Source: Membranipora membranacea (Eukaryota; Bryozoa; Gymnolaemata; Cheilostomatida; Membraniporidae). From it: a DNA stretch of 64,000 nucleotides. A program made the position numbers and the translations under genes. The notes under the pieces are model-generated. The model did not search any database, was not told where the DNA came from, and saw only the letters and a program-made list of their open reading frames with translations. Below, in pieces: positions 48,353-60,938 of the stretch. Where the stretch lies: positions 4,896,001 to 4,960,000 of the forward strand of contig OU612072.1 in NCBI GenBank assembly GCA_914767715.1. The letters are read 5' to 3'. Position 1 is the first letter of the stretch. The number at the start of each line of letters is the position of its first letter.

Positions 48353-51300
48353 TCAGTAGCCTTTCTTGAACCCAGGATACCATGGTAGATTATCTATATC
48401 TGTATTACCTCCACATAATATAACAGCTACATTAACTACATCACGGGGTAGAGAGTTAAACTGATCTGTGAATAAAGCTGCTACTGCTGCTCCGGCAGCT
48501 GATTCTACCACCTGCTGTTATAAACGGACAACAAATTTATTTTTAAATTCCAAAAGTGATGAAATTTGGCTTTGAATTTGAAGATTTCAGGATTTTGCTT
48601 GAAGGGAAGCAACTCCAAACACAGAGAAAAAGGGGGTAACTGATGTCAGAGAGAAAAAATTTCCTAATTTAATGGCAGATGTACATCTCAAATAATTTGT
48701 TTCCTTGGATACCTATTCAATCAAGTTTGAGCTCAAAGAGACAAAACTCCATACACAGAGACTGGAGATCTGTTGATCAGAACTGATCTAAATAACATTA
48801 TATCAAAGATATTGATTAACTGAGGGCGTTCTACCACAAAAGTTTCAAATCAGTTAGGACTCTATATTTCATGTTAATTATAATATCTACCTTCATGCGA
48901 TGAAAACAGAACTGCATTCCTTCAATCATCTGATCATCTGACTATAACATATGAAGATTCACAGAGATATAACAATATTATCAGGGGCTGAGAGCAGATT
49001 ATAAAACATGAACTGCTGAGACAATGTTATCAGTGTACAAGAGGAAATTTTTATGAGGGTAAATATCCACAGCAAGAAACTTACGACTTCAAAGACTTCC
49101 TTTTCCGCCAGCTCTAGTAGTATCGGGAATGTGTTGTGTCCAGGTTGCTGAAGTTTGATTGCATCAGCTATCGAGTTGAGAAACTGTGGAGGATTTGGCC
49201 ATTCTCTCTCACCAGAGCGTAAACACTGCTCCATCATCTTACCTACTCACAGAAACAATCTAAGTTATGTCTGAAACAACTTTTTTATTTGTTATCATTG
49301 CATGATTGCACTTTACACAAAAGAGCAAAGTGAGACACTGAGAATTACTAATTTTGATTCCATGTGATGGCTCGGGCCAAGTTTGGCTCGGGCTAAGTCT
49401 GGCTCGGACCAAGTTTGGCTCGGGCCAAGTTTGTCTCGGGCTAAGTTTGGCTCGGGCAAAGTTCGGCTTGAACTAAGTTTGGCTCGTGCCAAGTTTGTCT
49501 CGGGCTAAGTTTGGCTCGGGCAAAGTTCGGCTTGAACTAAGTTTGGCTTGTGCCAATTTTGGCTCGGGCTTAGTTTGGCATGGGCCAAGTCTGGTTTGGG
49601 CTAAGTTTGGCTCGAGCTGATTTTGGCATAGCTGTGGCAACTCGAGAAAAATCGGGTCAACTCAACTCGACGACACTACCAACTCAACTCAAATCAAATC
49701 AGCCCATTTATTTCAGATAGCAACTCAAATCAAACTCAATTCAACAGGAACGCAACTCAAATCACGAATCATACGATTCCGAGTTACAACTCTTGATCAA
49801 CTCATTGTGCCGAATGAAGGTATTTTTTGACTAACAACTACTAATTATCATAGTACTGTATTAAGTCTGATAACAGCGCTGTCTGTCGACTAATTCAGAA
49901 ATGCAAAATTTCATTGCTTTAAGTTATCATAGCTAGCAATCGTAGTAGCGTTGATCTCATTGTGTTGATTATTGACTTTGCATCTCTTATTAAATAACAA
50001 ACTGCGATAAAACAAACTGGTTATGAAAGTTTATTAAAATTTTACTATCATCAACACCTGAAGGTAAAATAAAAGTTAACTTAGATTCAATTACAAGTCA
50101 AATAGCCATTTAACCTTCCAACACAAGTCTACATCTTGTTGCACTTCAGCACCATAAGGCTCGTGAGAGTGTCAGCAGCCATAGACCCGCGCCTTGCTGA
50201 CAATATATGACCTCCTGTAGAGAAAACTCTCTCTACAGGAGCTGATGAAGCGGGTACCGAAAGAAACTGAAGAGCTACTCTACGAAGTCGTAACATACGA
50301 TTCTCTGTCTGCCAGTGTCGGACTGCATTAACTTTCTTCCCCCCTGAATGTATAGCTAAGAACTGTGTGACCTCATCGGCTGAGGTGACACCTTGAGCTT
50401 GATTACATCTCTGCTTCTCAAATCCGGCGAAGAGAGAAGGCCTTCCGTCTTCTTCTGGTATGCTTGTTACCTGTGACTGTGACTCCTGAGATTGAGTTAG
50501 ACTCCCAAACATGGAAACATCCCATATGGAGTCCTGAAGAAGTTCTAGAAAATCATGAAAAAATCGTGTAACATACACTCGCATCCATATTCACAATAGC
50601 AACTCAGGGTATACGGGATGACAATGATAAACGACAGGATAGGTTCATAAGCCTTGGAGTTTTCATAATAGATACCAAAAACCCACATGTGTGACAATCA
50701 TTTTAGACTTTCTTTAGGATTTGTCAACAGCTTTTATTGATAGTGATGAGAACAGGGGGTTGTGAGTAAGAAGAGAAAGCCCACCAATGAAGAATACATA
50801 AAAAAGAGCAAGGCTTATTTTAGCTAGAACAAAATAATAAAACGAAAGCTGTCTGTCTGTTGCTGGCTTGTCACAAATCCCGGACACATGTTACGAACTT
50901 GTCATATATAGGTCAAGCTTGGTGGGTTTTTCCTTCCAGCGTGTTTGTGATAGCCTCGTGAATTATCAAGAATTAAAAAGAAACAGTGTTAATAGATGAA
51001 AGGGCAAATATTTGTGAGCATTGTACCTTGAACCCTTGGCAGCAGTTGTGTCACTTGTCCCACTGACAGGCTATAGCGGAGGAAATTCATTCCGTAATTT
51101 GGGTCCAGGATTGTCGAGAGCAGGTATATCTTATGACCAAATGGTGCCTGTAAAACAAAATTTTATTCGGGCTGGATAGAGTTGCATTCACTTATACCTG
51201 CCATTCAAATACTAGCAAAAGATTAATCAGACAACATATTATCCTTGAAAAACTAGATGCCAAGCAAAACTTAAAATCTGCATGTGTTGGAAAATTTCTG

Positions 51301-54300
51301 AGGTGGTGAGGTCCCCATAAAGTATGTGGCAGCTTTCATTTCTAAGCAATAAATGCATCTGTATTTGCTACAATTAATAGTGTCTGGTTAGGACGGGATG
51401 TGTCTTGTGTCACGGTTACATTTATATCTATAGTATGAGTTGTACGTTTGCGGTGTCATATGTTTAGCAACATACCTTCACAGGTAAAGTTACATCAGGT
51501 TTTAGGAGTTTGAACAGTCCCTCAAATCTACTTTTCAGACTGGTTGTTAGGGTTTTCTGGAAGGTCTTCAACTGAACTGTGGTAGTCTCTTTCAGGTGTC
51601 TCAGCAGGAGGACTACAGAAGGCATCACTTGAGATACCGTGACGTTCTACAAAGTCAGGAGAATATTATTAATTCGCTATCATCAAGCACTTCTATGTGA
51701 AATATTTTTAAGAGCATGATGATGTAGGATTTTTTGTGTTGTGGCATATACTATCCATTATCCTAGCAGACACAAGAGGTGAAGTCTCGGTAGCTTGGAT
51801 TGTTTAGTAAATCAGTGCGGTGGAATCATATCATATAATTTTTATACCTTTGAAATGCAAGTATACCTGAGTTTGACATGATCTACACATCTAATGCCAA
51901 CAAAGACAGTACAGCATTTTAGACTCACCTTTTCTCCTTGAGTCTTTTGTGTAATCTCATAAAAGGGATTGAGGATCTTCAGAAAGTCTTTCAGCTGTTC
52001 AAGCTCCCGAGGTGTAAGCTTAGCTACCGTATGCTTACTGGCATCTAGCGCTTTGTTAAGCTTCTTCTGATCTAGTTTCTCTATCCTTAGCAGCTGGATG
52101 AACGTGGAATTCCATCTTGTGTCTCCGGCTTGAGGAATACCTGCGGTCTCCCCAAACTCCACTTCAAACGCATTCTGCCAATCACAATTATAAATTGCAT
52201 GTCAACTTTTTGATAGCTGTTTAATGAACTAATAAGAGATAAGAGATAATAATCTTCCATGTAGCTGAAAAATAGCGGTGAAAATTCACACATTGCTTGA
52301 TGAGCATCATATTGAGAAGGGATGAAATGAATAATGTCTACTTCAATGGTTCAACAAGTCTTCAAAATCTTATTTCCCACCTTATTTCAAAATCACATGA
52401 TATTTCATTGTAAGCTTACCTTAAACGCAGTGGATGTGTGGAGTAGTGTACTCAGACGGGTACATTTCGTCAATACAGAGTTGCCTTTTACCGTTTTTAA
52501 ACCATCATTCACAACAAGCTGAAGGCTGTGGCTAAAACAGCGGAGATGTACATGTAACTCGATGTCACCGTCGACCGTCGCTGGAAGATCAACGCTGCTC
52601 CACAAGTCTTTGTCAGCCACAAACGGAGCATCCTCCTCAGATTCTGAATCTGATTCGTCCTCTGTGTTTGGTTTGAGATAGAAATGCGTTTGGAAGGCCT
52701 TCTTCATATTGGAGGCATTATCACTTATTATGTAGGTAACCTTCTCTGTTATCTCAAAGTCATCGAGAATCTGGGTAAGCTCCTTCCTAATGTTATCACC
52801 AGTATGTGCGTCTGAAATATAAAGAAAACACTAAGAGCCCATTACAATGGAGCTCATGTAACTAGAATCTCAAGGGACCAGAGAAAAAGGTTACGAGTTA
52901 TGAGTAAAAGTCTGATTTATGCCCAGCAGATTAACACTAGATGCGACGGGACCCTTTCATTTTGTCTTAGTAGGTCCGAAGGCACAAAATCCGGTAATAC
53001 CGATACTATACTACCAAAATCACATGGGGTAAATTCATAAGTTAAATCCAGCTAATATTTTCAAAAAACATGTAATATTTGAACGGCTGATCTTTACCAA
53101 TTACTAGGAAGTCATATGCATCTCTGACTAACCTTTGATACGCAAACAGCAGAGTAAGTTAGTCTTCAGGTCACTAGACAACTCAGTAATATAGTGCACA
53201 GTGACACCAAGGAAGGACCGTAGTTTCCTATCACTCCATATATCAACTGTAATACTACATGATGCTGCTGAACTGAGGTCATTCCGCAACTTAGCGTGTA
53301 TCTCCATAAACTCCCTGTTCACATCAGTTGCAACACTACGCCTGTATGAAACAAGCAATTGTATTTGACAGCCGCATTTTATTGCTAAACTTTATTCATA
53401 CTCATCTCTAGACTTTGTTATAATTCTTACATGCAGTAACAGCAGGGAGCTCGTAGATGATGAAAATATGACCAATGAATCAGATGCCAGTTGACCAAGA
53501 ACATAGTGAAACCCTTGGTTCCACAAACAATGTCGATAATTGTCAGTTGTCTTCTCTATATGATTGAGAAGACAACTTTTGTATTTCACTTTCACAGATC
53601 TACTGATGAAAATTATGCAGTGACACTGTTAGCCTGGGTTTTACCGCAACATAAATAAGTACATGTACGGTACAATGCATATGCCTAGTGAATGGCAATT
53701 CTCACCTGTCGATGTGATTAAACTTAGGCTGAGATACCTCCAGGGCCTTCCTAAAGTACGGGTGCTCTGGCAGAGAGATCGGAAGATTGCACATGACAAT
53801 AGCCTCAACCCAAGCTGCTCTCATTTCCTTTTGATCCGGATCAGTCCGATTCCACTTCTTGATATCTTCAGGCCTTGGACTAAAGAAGCTGGTTAATGGC
53901 TGTTGATTCTCGGGTGTCTCGTTGCACTTGGATGATCTGTACTTCTCATATCTATAATAACAGCAGTTTGAAAAATATGTACTGCCACTATGAGTCAGTC
54001 GATGCCTATGACATGATAGGGGATGCTATAGTAAAATGTTACTGGGCAGGGTTTTAACGATATAGATCCGCACTTTTCTGAGCAAATGTGAATTGAGGTA
54101 TCTTGGATTAGGTGTTAGACTATAAATACACAGTCTGGTAGCTTCATTCAACCATATTGTCAGGATGAGAGGAAAAGCTGCAAACTATACTACAGGTTGC
54201 AAGATTATATGCAGTTAAATGTGACAAATTGAGTAAAATATTATGAATTAAAGATGTTTTCACTACTCACTAATGATTAATTTATACTGCCACAACCAAT

Positions 54301-57300
54301 TGAGTTTTGATTTAAGTAAATAAACATACATGCCACCACCATCAACCTTCAAATATGTGAAAGCAATGAATGGTGGTGAATTACTAGTTTTACTATTAAG
54401 TAAGCAGAAGATCACAGGTTAGTGGTACACACAACAGCCACCTACATGCATTCTTACCCGTTTCCAGTTGAGTCATCTGGCTATTTTACAATGCAAAGGG
54501 AAATAATATATAAAATCCTTACAGTTATGCGTTGGCTTCCAAATAGAAGGGTGGTAACAAGTTGCTGTACAAGCAAGCGCTATTTATATGGTTTCAGATG
54601 CTGTAAGAGTCGCAGTATTTCTTAAAAAGTCAGTTTCGTGGTACTAAGTGTTAGACACTTTGCAGTCTTGGAAATAGTGTAAGTTTAGAGCGACACAATG
54701 ATCAATCATATGACAACAGATTTGAGCAATACACAAAGATAACTTACAACTCTTCATGGTTTGGTGTTTCGCGTAAATGCCGAATCCAATTACTCGTGTT
54801 TGATAACCCTGACGTTACCACCATCTGACATTTTAAACATTGGGCTGTCCGATTTGAAGGCTGGAGTTTAAAGTCAGAAAAGGCAACCCTCACAACCTAA
54901 AACAATTTCAGTAGAAAACAATCTAGCACACCTAAATCAAAACATTACTCAGGTGTAACTTACATAGCCACAAATCACTTTACTCTTGCAATTATTGAAT
55001 CCACATGAGGCCGCATAAAATCTATTGTCACACTGAGGCAGCAGGCTATCAAACTGAATTGCGCCAAATTAAGACCTCTTCACATTTGGAATGTTATGTC
55101 AAAAGTTACATAAAAGTTATTATTCGTTAAAATCTGCAAGACAAGCAAAATGCTGAATGCAGAGTCTTGACAATTATCAAGCGTCTCGGACAAGAACTAC
55201 ACTAGATTCACACCTATGAACCTTGAGAGACCATGGATCTTTTAATGTATGCTAATCTGATTTATCTCATGTCAAGTATTTTGTATGTCATGCGAGTTGG
55301 AAGAGTAGCATATAGCTGGAACATGTGAGCTTTGACATCGATCAAGCTGCATGTAAACAAACAATGGAGTCACATACTCACCGCTGGTTTCCCATGCGAT
55401 TTGATCTTTGTCGTTTCTTGTTTTTGTCTTTTCCGTGATGGGTTTGGAGTTTCTTGGCGCGCTGACTCGACAATCTGCACATCTGATTCTGTGTCGTCAC
55501 TCTCACTCTCAGACTCAACAGAACCGGTTGGGGTGTAATCTGTCTCTGATACCTGCTGCTGTTGCTCGAACAGACTTTGAGTGGCATCGGAATCATCGAC
55601 CATCAGCTGACTATCCATCACATTCCTTCGAAATTCAGCATCCGAATCTGAAATCTCCATACTGAGGAATGTTAAAAACAGATAAAATTAACGCATTATT
55701 GTGATTTTTTGTCTGTGGTTAATTAGTCAACGGATGTTGCTATATCAGTGTAATGCTAATCAGACTACTCAGTCACAGTGATTCTTCTGACAAGAATACT
55801 ATATCATTATTATTAGTGTGTGTATAAGTAATAAGTACCTCACTCTCTGTATCTATCTAGGCATCGATGCATGCTTAGCACCATCAATCAATTTGAAAAT
55901 GGATAAATGAATGCCATTTGGGGAATACTTCTCACTCCCCCTAGATCACATTTTTGTTTGAGTGAGAAATCTACACATATATATATGTATGGCAAGGGGG
56001 GGGGGGGTACTGTCAACAATAATAGGAGCTGGTTGGCCCCACAGCCAGTTTCAGACCATTTGCTGCAGGGGAAAAAATGATGATCTGAAACTGGCTGTAG
56101 TTGGCCCTACGAATTTTGACATGTATCCAACAGTAATGACTATAGAGATCAACTCAACTGGTGCAAAACCCTACCAATAAATTTTTTCAAGAATACCCCC
56201 TGACATATGGTGTAGGTAGTAATTTAGTTTAAGTTAAAGTGAGTTATTAGCTAGCACAGCAGCTTGGCAGGAGAGGAGGAGCTGCTGTGGTAAGCAGACA
56301 AACAAACTGAGTGTATTTCATCTGATGTGACAGCATACTTATTATGCTATGAACAAAACCTGTTGTTTGTATTTTTATTTGGGCATTGGTCAGTAAGTAA
56401 TTGGCAATTTGAGTTGGTTGGATTTGCTAAATTAAAACATACATACCCAGTCTCTGTATTGCTGCTCGCCATTATTGTCCTTTCATCATGTGGTCACTCA
56501 CTTAGTACAGTACCTATTTATGATGTCGTGAACTAAGAAATATATTGGGGCCACACAATCTGTTCGTACTAATATGGTAATAAATTTAGGCTATGGTTTA
56601 GGATCCTGGCCTCATATAATATAATGAGTTGTTTATAGAGTCGAATCATAAACACAAACCACAACTCAATTCAACTCGAATCACAGGCAACCACAAATCA
56701 ATTCAAACTCAACTCAGCTGGTGCCAAACTGAGGTCAATTCAACTCTAACTCAACTCAGATTCGAATCAAGATTCGAATCTGAGCTGAGTTGCCACAGCT
56801 ATGGATTTTGGCTTGCGCTAAGTTCTCGCATGTGATGACCTAATTCATTAAGATCACGTATAAAGTATTCAAATATGACATAGCTGGTCAGTTCTTTCTA
56901 GGGGAGCTAAAGTATTTAAGACGTATGCTTATTTTGAAGATCTTTTTAATCTACCCTACTGACCTTAATATTTCACAGGCTCCTAATTCGCGGAGGGCAC
57001 ACTCCAACCTTTTTCACTAGTCTTAATTATTCACGGATCTCAGGCCCGCGATATTGAGAGATCCTATATAGGATGAGTAGTATTCTATTTTAAAGATAAC
57101 AGATATCTATGGGATTTGAACCTGCAATATCCTATATAACTATTAATACAAGGTAGACGCTCTACACACTGAGCTATTCAGACTCTTGACACATAAACTG
57201 TGTAATTAGCTAGTTTTAAGTAATCTCGGTTTCTGTCATCGCTAACCGCGAAATATTAAACCACTTGAAAACATAAGGTCAGTAGGGTATCCTAAAAATT

Positions 57301-60235
57301 TAACGCTAAACAAAGGTTGTCTCCCCTTTGTTGAAAAAGGACATAACTCACAAAATTAGTTCAAACTTTCTTTCAACAGATGAAATCGAATTGATATTCA
57401 ATAATTAAGTCACCTAAAGTAAGCCTCATAACAATAAGAGATAAGAGAGGATGATGGATGAAGTTCAAGACGATTTAAATGACTCTGATAAATGAATGTT
57501 ATCAAATGCATTCAAAAAACTTGGCTCATGTATGTGGCAGGTACATAGGCTATATGCTGCAGTTTATTTCAAGGCTGTAAATGCGTTGAGTGAATTTAAT
57601 AATATTAATATTATATTACCTTCTGGTGTCACAAGGTATATTTTACACTCAGGTTTGATGGCTTTTATAGCTGTAGCTATCCCGGAGGATAACCCTCCGC
57701 CACTAATAGTCACCATCACAGCATCTAAATCTGGTACCTGTTCTAATAACTCGAGGCCTATCGTACCCTGATAAACAGAAAAGAACAAAGTATCAACATA
57801 GAAAATTTCTTCTCTGATAAAAAAACAACAAATAAACCATGTAACAGAAGACAGGAATTAGTGTCTGGATTGAGAAACTACTGTAAATATTATTCCTCTG
57901 GAAAATATTCTATTCAAATGCTGATATACATATTTAACTAGTTTACTAGTTAGTTTACCTGCCCTGCTATAACATCTAGATTATCATAAGGACTTATAAA
58001 CACCTGTCCTGTTTCATCTCTCACTTTCTCCATAGCCTCCTTCCTGTAAATAACATTATATAAGTAACCAACTTCTGATATTATCTATTCTCTGCAGATT
58101 TTCATGCTATAAGTTTTACCCATTGAATTCCATATCTGGAATAGCATCATTAGCTTTCTTTCGGCAAACAATGGGCTCGAAAAAAGCCAGTCCCTAATAG
58201 CATTTTGAAAAAGCCCAAATCATCGATGTTGAAGACCATACTGACTCTCGTGATCTGACTGAGCATGTAGATCACTGATAAACTAGGCTATCATTACCAC
58301 AAAGAGAATGTCGTAAGGCTAAGTATGTATCATGCGTGACTTGAATTTGCGCATGTGCAAGAACAATGAGTTTAGTTTGGGTTCTGATTGCAATTTGGGT
58401 CAGGGAGAATGATATAACTCCTGCATGAACTGCCAATCAAATTGAGCTAATTGTGACAATAGAAGATAACTCTTGCTAAAAATTCCGCGTGCATTGGGGA
58501 GAGTGCCACCAGAGCATGTAGCCAAGCAGATGGCTTCGAAATTTCAAGACTCAATTTTGCAGAGATCAGCTCATGCCCAGAGCTGAGCATGCACAGAATG
58601 GTTGAAGGCATTTTATTACTGTGTGCAGTTTTGTAAAGAAGTCAATTTCCTAGGCTTTATAATCCATGCTAGCAGGGACAGCCAATCAGATCAATCATAG
58701 TAAAATGATGATGATCGATCTTCAGAATCATCGTCAATGAATTATTCATTTCCAATCTGCCCTATCATATTACTATGAAACGTTGATCTTACCTTCCCGT
58801 AGGGGTAGGAATACATTCGACCAGTGTAGCCCCGTAGCCTCTAATAGCGTCTACTTTACATTTCAGACTTCCCTGAGGGACTACTATAGTACAGGGTAAA
58901 CCTGCGGAGGATGCAGCTCGGGCTAAAGCCTGTCCATGATTACCACTACTGTGTGTCACCTGGATTAAAATAATAATTAACTAGGAAGAAATATGTCATT
59001 AGTATTTGTAAACAAATTATTCTTATTCGGTGGTTATAGAGTTATTCGCTCATAAACAATGGGATGACGATTCCAAACTAATGGGCTAATACCTTCAGGA
59101 TACAGAAATAAGGGGTCCCAAACTCCCTTCAGAAATCAATGCGAGTTCTCATATTCCATCACGTGTTTAACTGTGATATTCGAATCTAATATCCATCTAA
59201 ACAGAGATAATTTATTTACTTACCACACCAGGGTGATCTTGGCCTGCAGACTCTTGCAACTTTTTGACCTGAATTCAGAAAGAAGATAACAAAATATAAC
59301 TTTCCAAATAGTAGGCTCGTATGATAGAACATTATTCATGTATTGCGCAGTAGAGGCCAATGCTAGTCTTAGTGCTCAGACTCCAAGGCGCAGGGAGTTA
59401 CCTGCTCAGGTAACTCCCTGCGCCTTGGAGTCTGTGCACTTAGACTAGGCCAAACCTCATTAAAAAAAATGAATTCAGTTTCAGCAGCTGGGAGTGGAAG
59501 ACACGACACATTCCAGAATATAAGGGGACAAATATTAGTTAGCTTTGCTTCTAGTTTGTAGGCAGGTCAGAGCATACCTGGGGACCTAATGAATGCAAGT
59601 ATGTAGTCAGTGAGCTGCAGTGGGGGTCAAATCCAGGACAGTCGACAGTGGCGGGCTGATGGCCTTGTGTTCTCAATAAATACAAGACCTCTCATATTCC
59701 TTAATCCTAGGGAGATTTCATCACAGAGGACTGCCCACATGGTCACAATCAAGTGGTTCTCAGAGATATTTCAAGAGATATCTCCCAGAGCTAATGGAAG
59801 TATTCATACGTTATCTTCAAGGACTCAAAGCATTGCAGTGTATCATAATCCATTTTGATTAGTAAATAGTGCAAATAACATTCAACTTTATCGATCCCTC
59901 GTCAACTCCAAGAATGAGTTTACAAGTTTCTAACCTTATCATTTCAAGGTCAAGAGCTCAGAAATTTTGGTAAACGATGAGATGATTAACATCAGGAAAA
60001 AAACGTGAGAAATTTGAAATGACCTACAAATATTTTATTGGTCAGGACTCACGGCGTTGACAGCTCCTCTTATCTTGAATGCTCCAGTGGTCTGTAAATG
60101 TTCTGCCTTGAAGTAAATCTTCCTCTTTGTTATTCTGTCAGCCTCCGCACAAGTCATCACAGGTGTCAGTTTAGCGATACCCTTAATATGCTCCTTAGCA
60201 GCAATGATATCCTTTAGTTTGACTGCTGTTGCCAT
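48353..60235 (-). CDS. Serine racemase family PLP enzyme, copy 2
   Basis: Eight exons: 60235-60053, 59268-59224, 58959-58793, 58043-57959, 57767-57620, 49242-49085, 48941-48891 and 48511-48353. Each has exactly the same length as in copy 1, giving 331 aa with no stop or frameshift. The start is set at 60235 (MATAVKLKD), aligning with copy 1; an in-frame ATG 15 bp upstream adds five residues. It keeps Lys54 (GAFKIRGA), HSSGNHG and the SGGGLSSG loop. The substrate loop is ISPYDN (148-153), unlike ISSCDN in copy 1. Intron 5 is 8.4 kb because a 7.2 kb hAT element and a minisatellite lie in it. Intron 1 sequence is recognisably shared with copy 1 (ACATTC.ACTTTATCGATCC), so the duplication is fairly recent. 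Copy 2 is upstream of copy 1 in the same direction. Divergence in the loop suggests different substrate preference. Confidence 0.93.
49369..49626. repeat. GGCTCGGGCTAAGTTT minisatellite, split by the hAT insertion
   Basis: About sixteen 16-bp units of consensus GGCTCGGGCTAAGTTT lie in intron 5 of racemase copy 2. The array continues for a short stretch at 56804-56830 on the other side of the hAT element (GGCTTGCGCTAAGTTCTCG), so the element landed inside the array. Confidence 0.75.
50129..55660 (-). CDS. hAT transposase with BED zinc finger
   Basis: Nine exons: 55660-55382, 54896-54748, 53951-53706, 53341-53133, 52811-52420, 52174-51929, 51646-51476, 51147-51027 and 50577-50129. They sum to 2,262 nt and encode 753 aa. 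The N-terminus is acidic and Ser-rich. A BED-type finger follows (C113, C116, H133, H140). The catalytic acidic residues of hAT enzymes are all present: Asp258 in TVDIWSD, Asp325 in ISDNASNM and Glu720 in [10 protein letters not shown]. The CxxH pair ([10 protein letters not shown]) and DTRWNST of the insertion domain are also present, and the C-terminal dimerisation segment ends LKCNKM. It would cut and paste this element in the nucleus. The acceptor of the last exon has a poor polypyrimidine tract and is the weakest junction; the others are canonical. Confidence 0.9.
56023..56112. repeat. Small inverted repeat inside the hAT element
   Basis: Arms ACAGCCAGTTTCAGA and TCTGAAACTGGCTGT, with TTGGCCC near each outer end, enclose about 30 bp. 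The segment lies 5' of the transposase start and next to a G-run (55997-56008). It may be a small insertion or a regulatory hairpin. Confidence 0.5.
56954..57287. mobile_element. TA-flanked MITE with a tRNA-like core
   Basis: The inverted ends CCCTACTGACCTTA and TAAGGTCAGTAGGG are bounded by TA at 56952-56953 and 57288-57289. Weaker complementarity extends inward (AATTCGCGG against CCGCGAAAT). The interior contains the tRNA-like sequence at 57110-57180. It does not code. Confidence 0.7.
57105..57190 (-). pseudogene. tRNA-like sequence with disrupted anticodon arm
   Basis: On the minus strand TAGCTCAGTGTGTAGAGC forms a full D arm and GGTTCAAATCC supplies the B box. The anticodon region CTACCTTGTATTAATAG resembles that of the element at 5904-5986 (CTGCCTTGTAATTAAAAG), with the same extra bases after TGTA. 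The acceptor ends do not pair well. It is probably one of a tRNA-derived repeat family. Confidence 0.45.
59363..59448. mobile_element. Near-perfect 86-bp palindrome (hairpin MITE)
   Basis: Two 42-bp arms with only two mismatches surround a 2-bp centre. The left arm starts CTAGTCTTAGTGCTCAGACT and its inner end is GGGAGTTACCTG. Its terminal CTAGTCT.AG resembles the MITE fragments at 35809 and 46381. It lies in intron 1 of racemase copy 2. The near-identity of the arms implies recent origin or gene conversion. Confidence 0.8.
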
Positions 60236-60938
60236 CTTTCTTAAAAACAATATGTTCTCTGCAATACAAAGGCTAATAATGGTTATCTGTGTGACAGCAA
60301 GTACTCAACTAATGACTAAGAACGGTAAAGCAACAATGAACATGACCACAAACCAACAATTATTATGGGAATACAAACAGTAAACTTCTCTTCCCAAATG
60401 ACTATATACCTAGGCATACTGCTTTCTTGGTAGCAACGCAAGGAACAAAAAAAATTGACTACGGACATGTTTTAACTTCCAATATCCAACCGCCTCGATA
60501 CCCGACTTTTGCAATACCCTCCCCTTCACAGACCTGAGGGAGCAGTTTTGTTCTACACTACCCTAGGTCAAGCCTGATACAATTCAATCGAGAAAAATGT
60601 GGTCATCCCATAGATTAAACACCTGTTGAGTGTTATTTTTATCATGTTATTCCTTGTACCCTCTAAGTACTAAGGCTCAATGTTACATATATATCTACAT
60701 ATGCAGACCACACAAGAGCCTATTTTATGCCTATGTGCAGTATTGTATGTGCATTATCATACTATGTGCACAAACTAACTTGACAACAAGTGGTCAAATA
60801 TGCAGGATTAGAAAGTCTCTGGGGCCAAATGCATAAGGTTACACTGGACAGCAAGGACGAGTTAGAGGGACTAACTCCTTATGATCCTTTCAATTTGGTG
60901 ACAGCATTCTTCTCCATGGTGACAGCCACAGATTAAGC
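60236..60938. other. Upstream region of racemase copy 2
   Basis: No gene is visible. The promoter of racemase copy 2 should lie in the first few hundred bases, but I see no clear TATA box or other decisive site. Confidence 0.35.

Larger units (their letters stand above)
49627..56803 (-). mobile_element. Complete autonomous-looking hAT transposon, 7,177 bp
   Basis: The 17-bp terminal inverted repeats are CATAGCTGTGGCAACTC at the left end and its complement at the right. They are flanked by the 8-bp target duplication GATTTTGG (49619-49626 and 56804-56811). Both subterminal regions (49640-49800 and 56640-56790) are packed with CAACTC/AATTCAACTC motifs, the sort of repeats transposases bind. 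At 56755-56784 there is a perfect 14-bp-arm palindrome (CTCAGATTCGAATC with a 2-bp centre). The minus strand encodes an unbroken nine-exon BED-type hAT transposase. Perfect target duplication plus an open transposase point to a recent insertion. Confidence 0.94.

Noticed and set aside
48353-60235. Initial idea that racemase copy 2 was broken by the hAT insertion
   Set aside because: The hAT element lies wholly within intron 5. All eight exons match copy 1 in length and phase, so the gene can be intact if the long intron is spliced.
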